A program made the translations under genes and the position numbers. A stretch of DNA of 36,916 bases from an uncultured Lachnospiraceae bacterium (GTDB lineage: Bacteria; Bacillota; Clostridia; Lachnospirales; Lachnospiraceae): the NCBI GenBank assembly GCA_902800325.1, contig CADCDW010000038.1, positions 1,035 to 37,950 on the forward strand. The letters are read 5' to 3'. Below the pieces are notes generated by a model. The model searched no databases. It saw only the letters and a program-made list of their open reading frames with translations, and was not told the DNA's origin. Positions 15,804-23,647 of the stretch are shown here, in pieces; the first letter of the stretch is position 1; each line of letters begins with the position of its first letter.

Positions 15804-16790
15804 TCACATCCTCTGCCTCAACACTTCATAAGCAATAACCGCAGTAGAAATTGCAGCATTGAGTGATTCAACCTTACCTTTCATCGGAATTTTTATAAGT
15901 TCTTCTGCGGTCTTACTTACTTCCTCTGACAATCCGTTTCCTTCATTACCGATAAGAAATGCACAAGATGCTTTAAAATTCTTATCATATATATTCTGAC
16001 CTTTTAAATGAGCACCATATACTGTTATCCCTTTTTCCTTTAAGCATTCTATATCACGTATCAAATCATCCGATACATAAACCGGCATACGAAATATAGA
16101 ACCCATAGTAGAACGGACTACCTTTGGATTATATATATCCACCGAATCACTGCTTATGATAATCCCTGTTACACCTGCCCCTTCTGCAGTTCTGATTATC
16201 GTGCCTAAGTTACCCGGATCCTGTAGTTTTTCGATTATGAGTATGAAAGCATTATCCGAAGCATCTAATCCGTTATCTTCCAAGCTTAAAACCTCATAAG
16301 ACTTTTCAATCTTTTCAGTTTTTTCAAGCTTTTCAGACTTTTCAATCTTTTCAGACTTTTCAGACTTTTCAACCTTTTCAGGCTTTTCAGACTTTTCAAC
16401 CTTTTCAGACTTTTCAACCTTTTCAGGCTTTTCAGACTTTTCGCATTTTTCGTTTAATACAATAGATAAATTATTTACCTTCTGTCTCACCAATGCAAGT
16501 ATGCCCTGAGGAGTGCCCGTATCGGAAACGCCCGAAAAAACTCTATCCGATACAACATAATAATCATCCCTGCTTTGATAATCTTTTCCAAGTGCAGCTT
16601 TAAGTTCGTCTTCAAACTTTACTGCTCCGGTTTCCGAAACATATACGGATTCAATTTCCTCCGGTGGTATCTCACGAAACATCCTTATACCTTCAACGAT
16701 AAAAAGTGACTGTTCGTTTCTTTCCTTTGAAGACTTGGAAAGCTTTTTGATATTTTTCAATTTTTCATTTGAAGCTGATGTGATTAGCAT
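15804..16790 (-). CDS. TrmH/SpoU-family RNA 2'-O-ribose methyltransferase with a Glu-Lys-X repeat insert
   Basis: 328 residues, longer than the usual 250-270. N-terminal substrate-binding domain (about 1-105, starting MLITSASNEKLKNIKKL), then 16 consecutive Glu-Lys-X triplets (residues 117-164), then the SpoU knotted methyltransferase domain (about 178-328) with LQDPGNLGTIIRTAEGAG, FLIGNEGNGLS and IPMKGKVESLNAAISTAVIAYE. The family uses SAM to methylate a ribose in tRNA or rRNA; the target here is not clear. The insert lies between the domains, where it should be tolerated as a charged linker. AAGAGG precedes the ATG. Upstream neighbour is dnaE. Confidence 0.92.
   Translation of the reverse strand: MLITSASNEKLKNIKKLSKSSKERNEQSLFIVEGIRMFREIPPEEIESVYVSETGAVKFEDELKAALGKDYQSRDDYYVVSDRVFSGVSDTGTPQGILALVRQKVNNLSIVLNEKCEKSEKPEKVEKSEKVEKSEKPEKVEKSEKSEKIEKSEKLEKTEKIEKSYEVLSLEDNGLDASDNAFILIIEKLQDPGNLGTIIRTAEGAGVTGIIISSDSVDIYNPKVVRSTMGSIFRMPVYVSDDLIRDIECLKEKGITVYGAHLKGQNIYDKNFKASCAFLIGNEGNGLSEEVSKTAEELIKIPMKGKVESLNAAISTAVIAYEVLRQRM
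16299..16442. repeat. 9-bp-based microsatellite inside the SpoU-family gene
   Basis: Sixteen repeats of a 9-base unit like ACTTTTCAG code for Glu-Lys-Ser/Pro/Val/Ile on the minus strand. Longer sub-units of 18 and 24 bases also recur, which suggests stepwise slippage. Because the unit is a multiple of three, changes in copy number would keep the reading frame. Confidence 0.95.
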
Positions 16791-16826
16791 ATATCAAACC
16801 TCTTATAATTCATCAAATATAAAAAC

Positions 16827-19800
16827 CTACTTCTTCTCTCTGACCAATACTTTTTTCTCGCCGTAATTATCTTCAAGCTCCTTTATCAGGCTGTCATCAG
16901 CAAGCACTCTGAACCTGTTTCCCATACGTTTCAACGAGCGCGGATTCAAAAGCTGGACGAAAACTTCACTCCTGCCTCTATGCTCACCCAGTATATTAAG
17001 AAACTGTTTTTCAACTTCATTATATTTATTTTCATCTTCAAAACATACCCATACTTCTTTTTTTTCTGCTTCAAGATCCATCTTCAATTCATCTATGGTA
17101 TATAGTTCCGAAAGTATGAGTTTGGCCTCTGTCTCTGACACAGACGCATTACCTTTTATAAGCACCTTACTGTCTTTAATGAGTTTGTCTTTAAACCTTG
17201 TATAATCTCTTGGAAAGACTATAACTTCAAGCTCACCATACAAATCCTCAAGGGTTACAAAAGCCATGGTATCTCCACGTTTGGTAGTCTTGATAGTAAC
17301 CGTTTCTATAAGTCCGCCTACGGTATATGGTACCTTATCCTTTACATTAAATCCACCTTCTGAGCCGGATAATCCACTCGTTACGGCAGTACTTCCGTCT
17401 GAAGCCGATTGGCCGTCAGAATCATCTTCATTTACAAAGTCAATCGAGCTTGCTGTAGCTCTTTCATTTATTATATCCATAACATCATCCAGAGGATGAC
17501 CGCTTAGATATACTCCGAGCATATCCTTTTCTGCTGCAAGCAAATCTTCCTTGTCATACTCTTCCACATCCGGATAAGCCACCTCAAAATCTGTCTTTTC
17601 CTCTTCCCCAAGGAAATCCATAAGCGACATCTGACCGGACATGGCATTTTTCTTATCACGTCCAACCTTCTCAAGTATCTTTGGATATACTATCATCATC
17701 TGTCTTCTGTTATATCCAAAGCTGTCAAATGCTCCGGCAAGGATAAAGCTCTCTATGGTTCTCTTGTTGGCTTCCTTATTGGAAAGTCTTGTTACATAAT
17801 CTTCAAGATTCTTAAATGGTCCGTTTTTATCTATTTCTTCTCTGATTATCTCCGTTACGCCGTCTCCCACACTTTTAACTGCCGAAAGACCATATCTTAT
17901 AGCATCGCCCGAAGTTGAAAAATCTCCTCTTCCAAGGTTAATGTCAGGTGGAAGTATCTTTATACCCATAGCTCTACAGCTTTGAATATATTTTGCAACC
18001 TTACCACTGTTAATTTTAACTGAGGATATAAGAGCCGCCATATATTCTACGGGATAATGGCACTTTAAGTATGCAGTCTGAAACGCTACCACAGCATAAG
18101 CCGCTGCATGTGATTTATTAAATGCATACTTGGCAAAATCAGTCATCTCATCAAATATTTTATTGGCAACAGACTCACTTATCCCTCTGCTTATACAGCC
18201 CGGTACATTTTCTGCTTCATTACCATATACAAAATTCTGTCGTTCCTTAAGCATGACATCCGCTTTCTTTTTAGACATGGCACGTCTAACCAGGTCACTT
18301 CTTCCGAGTGTATACCCGGCGAGTTCCATAACTATCTGCATAACCTGCTCCTGATATACTATACAACCATAAGTAGGTGCAAGTATCTTTTCAAGCGCAG
18401 GATGATCATATACAACCTGCTCGGGATGTTCCTTGCCTTTTATATAAAGCGGTATAAAATCCATAGGTCCCGGTCTGTAAAGAGAGATACCTGCTATAAT
18501 ATCTTCTATATTGGCAGGTTTTAATTCCTTCATGAAGTTCTTCATACCGGTACTTTCAAGCTGAAATACGCCTTCTGTTTTACCGGACGAAATCATATCA
18601 TATACAGCCTTATCATTGAAATCAAGATTATCTATATCTATTTCAATACCATGATTATCTTTTATAAGATTGATTGCATCATGTATAACCGTAAGATTTC
18701 TAAGTCCAAGAAAGTCCATCTTAAGAAGTCCAAGTTCCTCTATGGTTGTCATATTGTACTGCGTAGTTATAGCTGCCTCTTTTCCTCTTGATAAAGGAAC
18801 ATATTCGTCTATGGATTCTCTGCCGATAACAACTCCTGCCGCATGCATAGATGCATGTCTCGGAAGTCCTTCTAGCTTTATAGACATATCTATAAGCTTA
18901 TGAATTTCCGGATTGTTATCGTACATTTCCTTAAATTCATGATTAACCTCAAGTGCCTTAGGTATAGTCATACCAAGGTCATTTGGTATAGTCTTTGCAA
19001 CCATATCGCATAAATTGTATGGAAGATCAAGCGCACGTCCTACATCACGTACACACATCTTGGCTGCCATCGTACCAAATGTAACTATCTGAACAACCTT
19101 TTCCTTTCCATACTTTTCAACAACATAGTCTATAACCTCCTGTCTTCTATCAACACAGAAATCAACGTCTATATCGGGCATAGTCACTCTTTCAGGATTA
19201 AGAAATCTTTCAAAGAGCAGATTCAGCTTAATCGGTTCGATATTGGTAATTTCCAGGCAATAAGAAACTATACTTCCTGCCGCCGATCCTCTTCCCGGAC
19301 CAACCGGTATATCATGATCTTTGGCATATTTGATAAAATCCCATACAATCAGGAAATAATCTACATAACCCATATTTTTAATTGTATTTAATTCATATGA
19401 TAATCTTTCTCTTAATTCATCTGTAACCGGATTATATCTTTTAGAAAGTCCCGCTTCACACAATTCTTTTAGGTAAGTATACGAATCATATCCATCCGGC
19501 ACATCAAACTTAGGTACTTTTTGCTCTCCGAAAACAATCTCAACATTACATCTTTCGGCAATCTTATTTGTATTTTCCAATGCCTCCTTGGCATACGGAA
19601 AAAGAGCCTCCATCTCATCAGCAGACTTTAAATAGAACTGACCGCCTTCATATCTCATTCTATCCTGATCTGAAACTTTTTTCCCGGTCTGGATACACAG
19701 CAATATATCATGTGCCTCTGCGTCCTCTGCCTTGATATAATGTGAATCATTGGTTACAACCATAGGGATACCAAGTTCTTTTGAAAGTCTCATTACCCCC

Positions 19801-20363
19801 TGATTTACTATCCTTTGCTCAGGTATTCCATGATCCTGCATCTCAAGGAAGTAATTACCGTCACCAAATATATCCCTATGTCTTATAGCTGCTTCCTTAG
19901 CTTTCTCATAGTCATTTTTCCTTAAATGTACCGCAACCTCTCCGGCTATACATGCACTCAGGCATATTACACCTTCATGAAATTCTTTTAAAACTTCCAT
20001 ATCTACACGTGGCTTATAATAATAGCCTTCGGTAAAACCTCTGGTAACAATCTTTGAAAGATTTTTATATCCCTCATCCGTTTCCGCAAGCAAAATAAGG
20101 TGATAATATCTCTCATCACCTCTTTGCGCCTCCCTGTCAAATCTTGAACCCGGAGCAACATATACTTCGCAGCCAATGATTGGCTTTATCCCCTCAGACT
20201 TACATGCTTTATAAAAATCAATTGCACCATACATAACTCCATGGTCAGTTATGGCCAGAGCCTCCATCCCCAGTTCCTTAGCTCTATGAACAAGCTCCTT
20301 AATCTTTGCAGAACCATCCAGCAAACTGTATTCTGTATGGACATGTAAATGTGTAAATTGCAT
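16827..20363 (-). CDS. dnaE: DNA polymerase III alpha subunit (DnaE)
   Basis: 1178 residues, full length. Order: PHP domain (1 to about 200; HLHVHTEYSLLDGSAKI, AITDHGVMYG), polymerase palm with PGRGSAAGS (356-364) and the catalytic Asp residues in PDIDVDF (396-402), fingers with YQEQVMQI, helix-hairpin-helix region and an OB domain near 1015-1090 (YTVGGLIETV, MAFVTLEDLYGELEVIVF). No exonuclease insertion, so DnaE not PolC. A Ser/Gly/Asp-rich linker (about 975-1006) precedes the OB domain and looks like an added flexible segment. GAGGGA lies before the ATG. Confidence 0.97.
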   Translation of the reverse strand: MQFTHLHVHTEYSLLDGSAKIKELVHRAKELGMEALAITDHGVMYGAIDFYKACKSEGIKPIIGCEVYVAPGSRFDREAQRGDERYYHLILLAETDEGYKNLSKIVTRGFTEGYYYKPRVDMEVLKEFHEGVICLSACIAGEVAVHLRKNDYEKAKEAAIRHRDIFGDGNYFLEMQDHGIPEQRIVNQGVMRLSKELGIPMVVTNDSHYIKAEDAEAHDILLCIQTGKKVSDQDRMRYEGGQFYLKSADEMEALFPYAKEALENTNKIAERCNVEIVFGEQKVPKFDVPDGYDSYTYLKELCEAGLSKRYNPVTDELRERLSYELNTIKNMGYVDYFLIVWDFIKYAKDHDIPVGPGRGSAAGSIVSYCLEITNIEPIKLNLLFERFLNPERVTMPDIDVDFCVDRRQEVIDYVVEKYGKEKVVQIVTFGTMAAKMCVRDVGRALDLPYNLCDMVAKTIPNDLGMTIPKALEVNHEFKEMYDNNPEIHKLIDMSIKLEGLPRHASMHAAGVVIGRESIDEYVPLSRGKEAAITTQYNMTTIEELGLLKMDFLGLRNLTVIHDAINLIKDNHGIEIDIDNLDFNDKAVYDMISSGKTEGVFQLESTGMKNFMKELKPANIEDIIAGISLYRPGPMDFIPLYIKGKEHPEQVVYDHPALEKILAPTYGCIVYQEQVMQIVMELAGYTLGRSDLVRRAMSKKKADVMLKERQNFVYGNEAENVPGCISRGISESVANKIFDEMTDFAKYAFNKSHAAAYAVVAFQTAYLKCHYPVEYMAALISSVKINSGKVAKYIQSCRAMGIKILPPDINLGRGDFSTSGDAIRYGLSAVKSVGDGVTEIIREEIDKNGPFKNLEDYVTRLSNKEANKRTIESFILAGAFDSFGYNRRQMMIVYPKILEKVGRDKKNAMSGQMSLMDFLGEEEKTDFEVAYPDVEEYDKEDLLAAEKDMLGVYLSGHPLDDVMDIINERATASSIDFVNEDDSDGQSASDGSTAVTSGLSGSEGGFNVKDKVPYTVGGLIETVTIKTTKRGDTMAFVTLEDLYGELEVIVFPRDYTRFKDKLIKDSKVLIKGNASVSETEAKLILSELYTIDELKMDLEAEKKEVWVCFEDENKYNEVEKQFLNILGEHRGRSEVFVQLLNPRSLKRMGNRFRVLADDSLIKELEDNYGEKKVLVREKK

Positions 20364-20415
20364 AGTTATCCCTCAACTTATATTAATCTTCACTTGCTAA
20401 AAGTACAAAAATATA

Positions 20416-21036
20416 TTACTTATCAACTTTACCGGTTCTTATTTTTAAAGACTCCTTTATCCGTAAGAAAAAAGCTACAATTCTGCTTAATATATCCCTT
20501 CTCATAGGAATTACTTCTTTGTTTTTTATATATCTAAAAGTAAAATCCTCACCCTTTTCGGCACACATATGAAGATACTTTTCAAGCAATTTTTTGGTAT
20601 CCTCATGCAAAAGCTTCCCTGCTCTGCCCTTCATATAATACTCCAAAGGATTTTTCTTGTCATAATTATCCTTCTGATATATCTTACAGGCAGCAACTCT
20701 GTCACAGAACATTTCTATAACATATCTTTTTGGCATAGGCATACCTACGATACCTTTAGACTTATCCACGCTATAATCAATCCAGTATTCGAGATGATGT
20801 TTATTTCTTCCCTTATGATGAAGCCACGCTTCTGTATAACCCTTATCTTCTCTTTCTGCATCATTGGGGCTTCTGTCTCCCTGATAATACTTCGCACCCA
20901 TAGAAAATTCTGTCCATGAATACTTGGACAAATCATGCAAAAGTCCCTGCTTATAAAGTCCACATGCGAAACAGTTTTTCATAACCTCAATTTTATGTTT
21001 TGTAATTGTTTTAAAATGTTCCCAGGCCTTAATCAT
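20416..21036 (-). CDS. DUF5662 family protein
   Basis: 206 residues, soluble, basic C-terminus. LLHDLSKYSWTEF (about 32-44) and LHHKGRNKHHLEYWIDY (about 72-88) give a pattern of His and Asp residues that resembles HD-type metal hydrolases and is typical of DUF5662. No substrate is known to me. AGGAG precedes the ATG. The 67-base spacer upstream of it contains a GACATATATATGTC palindrome. It lies between the nicotinamidase-like gene and dnaE, probably by chance of gene order. Confidence 0.8.
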   Translation of the reverse strand: MIKAWEHFKTITKHKIEVMKNCFACGLYKQGLLHDLSKYSWTEFSMGAKYYQGDRSPNDAEREDKGYTEAWLHHKGRNKHHLEYWIDYSVDKSKGIVGMPMPKRYVIEMFCDRVAACKIYQKDNYDKKNPLEYYMKGRAGKLLHEDTKKLLEKYLHMCAEKGEDFTFRYIKNKEVIPMRRDILSRIVAFFLRIKESLKIRTGKVDK

Positions 21037-21103
21037 TTAACTAATTCTCCTTATACGACATATATATGTCTCCGACAAAACGATAAAAAAAACGTCAAAT
21101 TAT

Positions 21104-21622
21104 TTATACTATTTCAATCTGACAGGACTTCATCGCCTCAAGCGAATTGTTGTGGCTTTCAGGAGTAACTCCCGCCGAGCAGTTTTCCACAACGCATATC
21201 TTTGCTTCAGGAAGTGCTGCCTTAGCAAGCATAGCATTTGAAATAACACATATATCCGTACAAAGGCCCAGCAAATGTATCTCGTCATAGCCTTTTTCTG
21301 CAACATAATTCATAAGCTCAACACTTCCAAATGTAGGCTTATCAAATATAAGCTTACCCTCTGTATATTTTATGAGTTTTTTATCTATCTGCCATCCTTC
21401 TGTATCTTTTATACAATGAATAACCGGAAGTTTTCTTCCTTCCTGCGTATCCATATAATCCTCGCCATGTGTATCTCTTGTAAAGACGATATCAAAACCG
21501 TCCTTCTCACATTTTTCTATATACGAAGCCACATTATCAACTATCTTAACTGCCTCGTCGGTTCCAAGCGAACCATCTATAAAATCCTTTTGCATATCAA
21601 CAACAGCCAATAATTTTCTCAT
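21104..21622 (-). CDS. Isochorismatase-fold cysteine hydrolase, nicotinamidase-like
   Basis: 172 residues from the ATG at 21622. The open frame starts six codons earlier at a TTG, but GAAAGGA lies between the two and serves the ATG. Catalytic triad pattern: Asp in VVDMQKDFIDGSL, Lys in FDKPTFGSVEL and Cys in LLGLCTDICVISNA. FTRDTHGEDY resembles the metal/substrate region of nicotinamidases, so nicotinamide to nicotinate in NAD salvage is the best guess, not proven. 217 bases after apbE. Confidence 0.85.
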   Translation of the reverse strand: MRKLLAVVDMQKDFIDGSLGTDEAVKIVDNVASYIEKCEKDGFDIVFTRDTHGEDYMDTQEGRKLPVIHCIKDTEGWQIDKKLIKYTEGKLIFDKPTFGSVELMNYVAEKGYDEIHLLGLCTDICVISNAMLAKAALPEAKICVVENCSAGVTPESHNNSLEAMKSCQIEIV

Positions 21623-21670
21623 ATCAAAGAATCCTTTCAATAAATTGGTATATCCTCATATCTCACAAAT

Positions 21671-21682
21671 ATGAACGTTCAT
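21671..21682. promoter_or_regulatory. 12-bp perfect palindrome upstream of the nicotinamidase-like gene
   Basis: ATGAACGTTCAT is a perfect palindrome about 50 bases before the start codon, in a suitable place for an operator. No regulator is identified. Confidence 0.3.
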
Positions 21683-21839
21683 TATTTACTTTCATCCGTT
21701 ATTGTACCACAATTATCAAGCCCTTAACAGAAGAAAATCGCAAAAAAATATGATATGGGTAATAAAACGGACTCAAATACATTTTTTGCATTATAGTATA
21801 TCTGCTATTTGTTTATTAAATCATAGGTTTCACTTTAGC

Positions 21840-22925
21840 TTATTTATTATCTATATATATATCCTTAAGTCCTTCCGTAACCTTCACACTATTATCCTCA
21901 TCTATAAATATTGCCTCCGCATTATAGTATTTTAACAAATCAAGCGACTTTTCATACCCAAGTACAAAACATGCAGTGGATAATCCATCACTTTTAAGTC
22001 CATTATCACAAACAACCGTCACTCCCGCAAGGCCCGATGAAGACGGATATCCCGTGCTGCTGTCAAATATATGATGATATCTTATTCCGTCCTTATCGAT
22101 ATATTTTTCGTAACTACCGGAGGTTGAGATGAATCTTTTTAAACCTTTCTCACACGGATATTCAAGATAACCGAGCATATCATCCTGACTGCCCTTCGGA
22201 TTACGGATTCCAACCTTCCACGTTTCATTTTCAGTACCGCTACCGGTCTTTTCTCCATATATAAGAATACTCCCTCCAACGCTAACCATTGCTCCGCTTA
22301 TATTATGCTCAACAAGGTTTTCATATGCTACATCAAGTGCATACCCCTTTCCGGTCGAACCAAGGTCAAGCATCATACCTTCCTTATCAAACACGATATA
22401 ATTATCATCCTCATACATAACTACATCTACGGCATCATAATCAACATATTTTAATGCTTCTTTTATTTGCTTATCCGTCGGAATGGTGAAATTTTCCGCT
22501 GTTGCTTCCTCAATATTCCACAGCTTTGCAATCGGTCTTATGGTAAGGTCAAGTGCACCAAAGCTGTCATGTGAAAGAATATCAGAATCCATAAGCGGCT
22601 TCATCAGTTCTTGGCTTATATAATAAGGCTCTCCAACTTTATACTCATGATTCAATTTATATAACTCACTATCTTTACTTCGCCATGAAATCAGCTTTTC
22701 ATCAAGTTCCTTAATTTCATCAACCACATTTTCCGGTTTAAAGCTTTTATCCTTATTACCATAGATATTAACCTGTACTGAAGTTCCCATGGCAAAATCA
22801 TAAACCGTCTGATAAACATAATCTCCACCACGATTGCTATCACTCTTTTTGTATACAACAAATAGAAGTATAAGACCAATAGCAAGTATAAGCATTTTTA
22901 AAAAGTCAATAATTTTTCTGTGCAT
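21840..22925 (-). CDS. apbE: FAD:protein FMN transferase
   Basis: 361 residues from the ATG at 22925, chosen because GAGAGGG sits 5 bases before it; the open frame runs 21 codons further into the nested palindrome. ApbE attaches FMN to Thr residues of Rnf/Nqr and related exported proteins. An N-terminal membrane anchor (about residues 12-26, without a lipobox cysteine) puts it outside the cell. Motifs: FAMGTSVQV, LDLGSTGKGYALD and the C-terminal HHIFDSSTGYP metal/FAD region. No flavinylation target is found in the window. Confidence 0.94.
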   Translation of the reverse strand: MHRKIIDFLKMLILAIGLILLFVVYKKSDSNRGGDYVYQTVYDFAMGTSVQVNIYGNKDKSFKPENVVDEIKELDEKLISWRSKDSELYKLNHEYKVGEPYYISQELMKPLMDSDILSHDSFGALDLTIRPIAKLWNIEEATAENFTIPTDKQIKEALKYVDYDAVDVVMYEDDNYIVFDKEGMMLDLGSTGKGYALDVAYENLVEHNISGAMVSVGGSILIYGEKTGSGTENETWKVGIRNPKGSQDDMLGYLEYPCEKGLKRFISTSGSYEKYIDKDGIRYHHIFDSSTGYPSSSGLAGVTVVCDNGLKSDGLSTACFVLGYEKSLDLLKYYNAEAIFIDEDNSVKVTEGLKDIYIDNK

Positions 22926-22956
22926 ATTTTCCCTCTCTATAATGCATACTTTGAAA

Positions 22957-23040
22957 CAGACTCTATAGAAATATTTAGGCGCACGCATAGCTTGCTGTCA
23001 CTCACTTTATGCTTGTACCTGAATATTTCGACAGAGTCTG
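22957..23040. repeat. Nested palindrome, copy 2 (decayed)
   Basis: Outer arms CAGACTCT (22957-22964) and AGAGTCTG (23033-23040), then GAAATATTtaGG / CCtgAATATTTC, enclose a core close to copy 1: GCACGCATAGCTTGCTG then CTTTATGCTTGTACC. The core has lost several pairs but keeps GCATA/TATGC. It lies between apbE and the 76-residue gene, both minus strand, so unlike the other two it is not between convergent genes. Confidence 0.7.
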
Positions 23041-23057
23041 TTCTTGATATCCGAATT

Positions 23058-23288
23058 TTAATGATGATATCCTTCCATACGCTTTGTATAATCATCAAGA
23101 GTAGTCTTAAGCTTGGCATAGTCCTTATCACTTAAGGAACCATCAGACTTTAACTCTCCTATCCTTTTTTCTGCATTTTTTCTCGCACCGATAGCCAAAT
23201 CCTTGTAGTTGTTTTCTAAATTAATCTGTATCTCGTTAAATATTGCTTCCACTTCTTTTCTTGCGGATTTTGATTTATTGTTAAACAT
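23058..23288 (-). CDS. Small hydrophilic helical protein, function unknown
   Basis: 76 residues, no signal peptide or membrane segment, rich in Lys, Glu and Asp and probably all helical (KEVEAIFNEIQINLENNYKDL, split by DGSLSDKDY near residues 53-61). AAGGAG stands at ideal spacing before the ATG, so it is very likely translated. I do not recognise the family. It lies upstream of apbE and divergent from the ABC-F gene. Confidence 0.7.
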   Translation of the reverse strand: MFNNKSKSARKEVEAIFNEIQINLENNYKDLAIGARKNAEKRIGELKSDGSLSDKDYAKLKTTLDDYTKRMEGYHH

Positions 23289-23647
23289 ATGTATCTCCTT
23301 AAGAAATATTTTACCTCGTTATTTTACCACTTATATACTGTTTTTTCCATCTTTTGCTAGTAAAAAAGTTATAGTAAATTAGAATAAATAAATCAATATA
23401 ACCAAAAAACGGACAGATTTGATATGTCACTTTGATTTCCCTTAAGCCGGTAACAATCCATCGGTGTTTGCTTTTATTTTTTCTTGCATACACATTTTAT
23501 TCTTGTTATACTGTCAACGTTAGAATACTTTTAGTTCAATAAAATAATTTGATTTATATGGAGTTTTGTAAAATCAGATAGTTTAAAAGCTTAACCATTT
23601 TACGAAACAATTTCTATGTTTATATCTATATTAAAGGAGACTAACCA
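23289..23647. other. 359-base divergent spacer before the ABC-F gene
   Basis: Holds the inverted repeat described below and the AAAGGAG site of the ABC-F gene. A 60-codon minus-strand frame (23311-23493) starts with GTG, has no ribosome binding site and no recognisable protein, so it is not called. No clear consensus promoter stands out in either direction, and no RNA gene is recognised. Confidence 0.5.
23563..23608 (+). promoter_or_regulatory. Inverted repeat in the ABC-F leader
   Basis: GTTTTGTAAAAT at 23563-23574 and ATTTTACGAAAC at 23597-23608 pair over 12 bases with one wobble. It lies 40 bases before the start codon. Leader hairpins control some antibiotic-resistance ABC-F genes; here this is only a possibility. 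Confidence 0.4.

Noticed and set aside
16827..20363. PolC rather than DnaE
   Set aside because: The N-terminal PHP domain is continuous and lacks the exonuclease insertion of PolC.
23311..23493. 60-codon minus-strand frame in the spacer before the ABC-F gene
   Set aside because: GTG start, no ribosome binding site, no recognisable protein. A decayed gene cannot be excluded.
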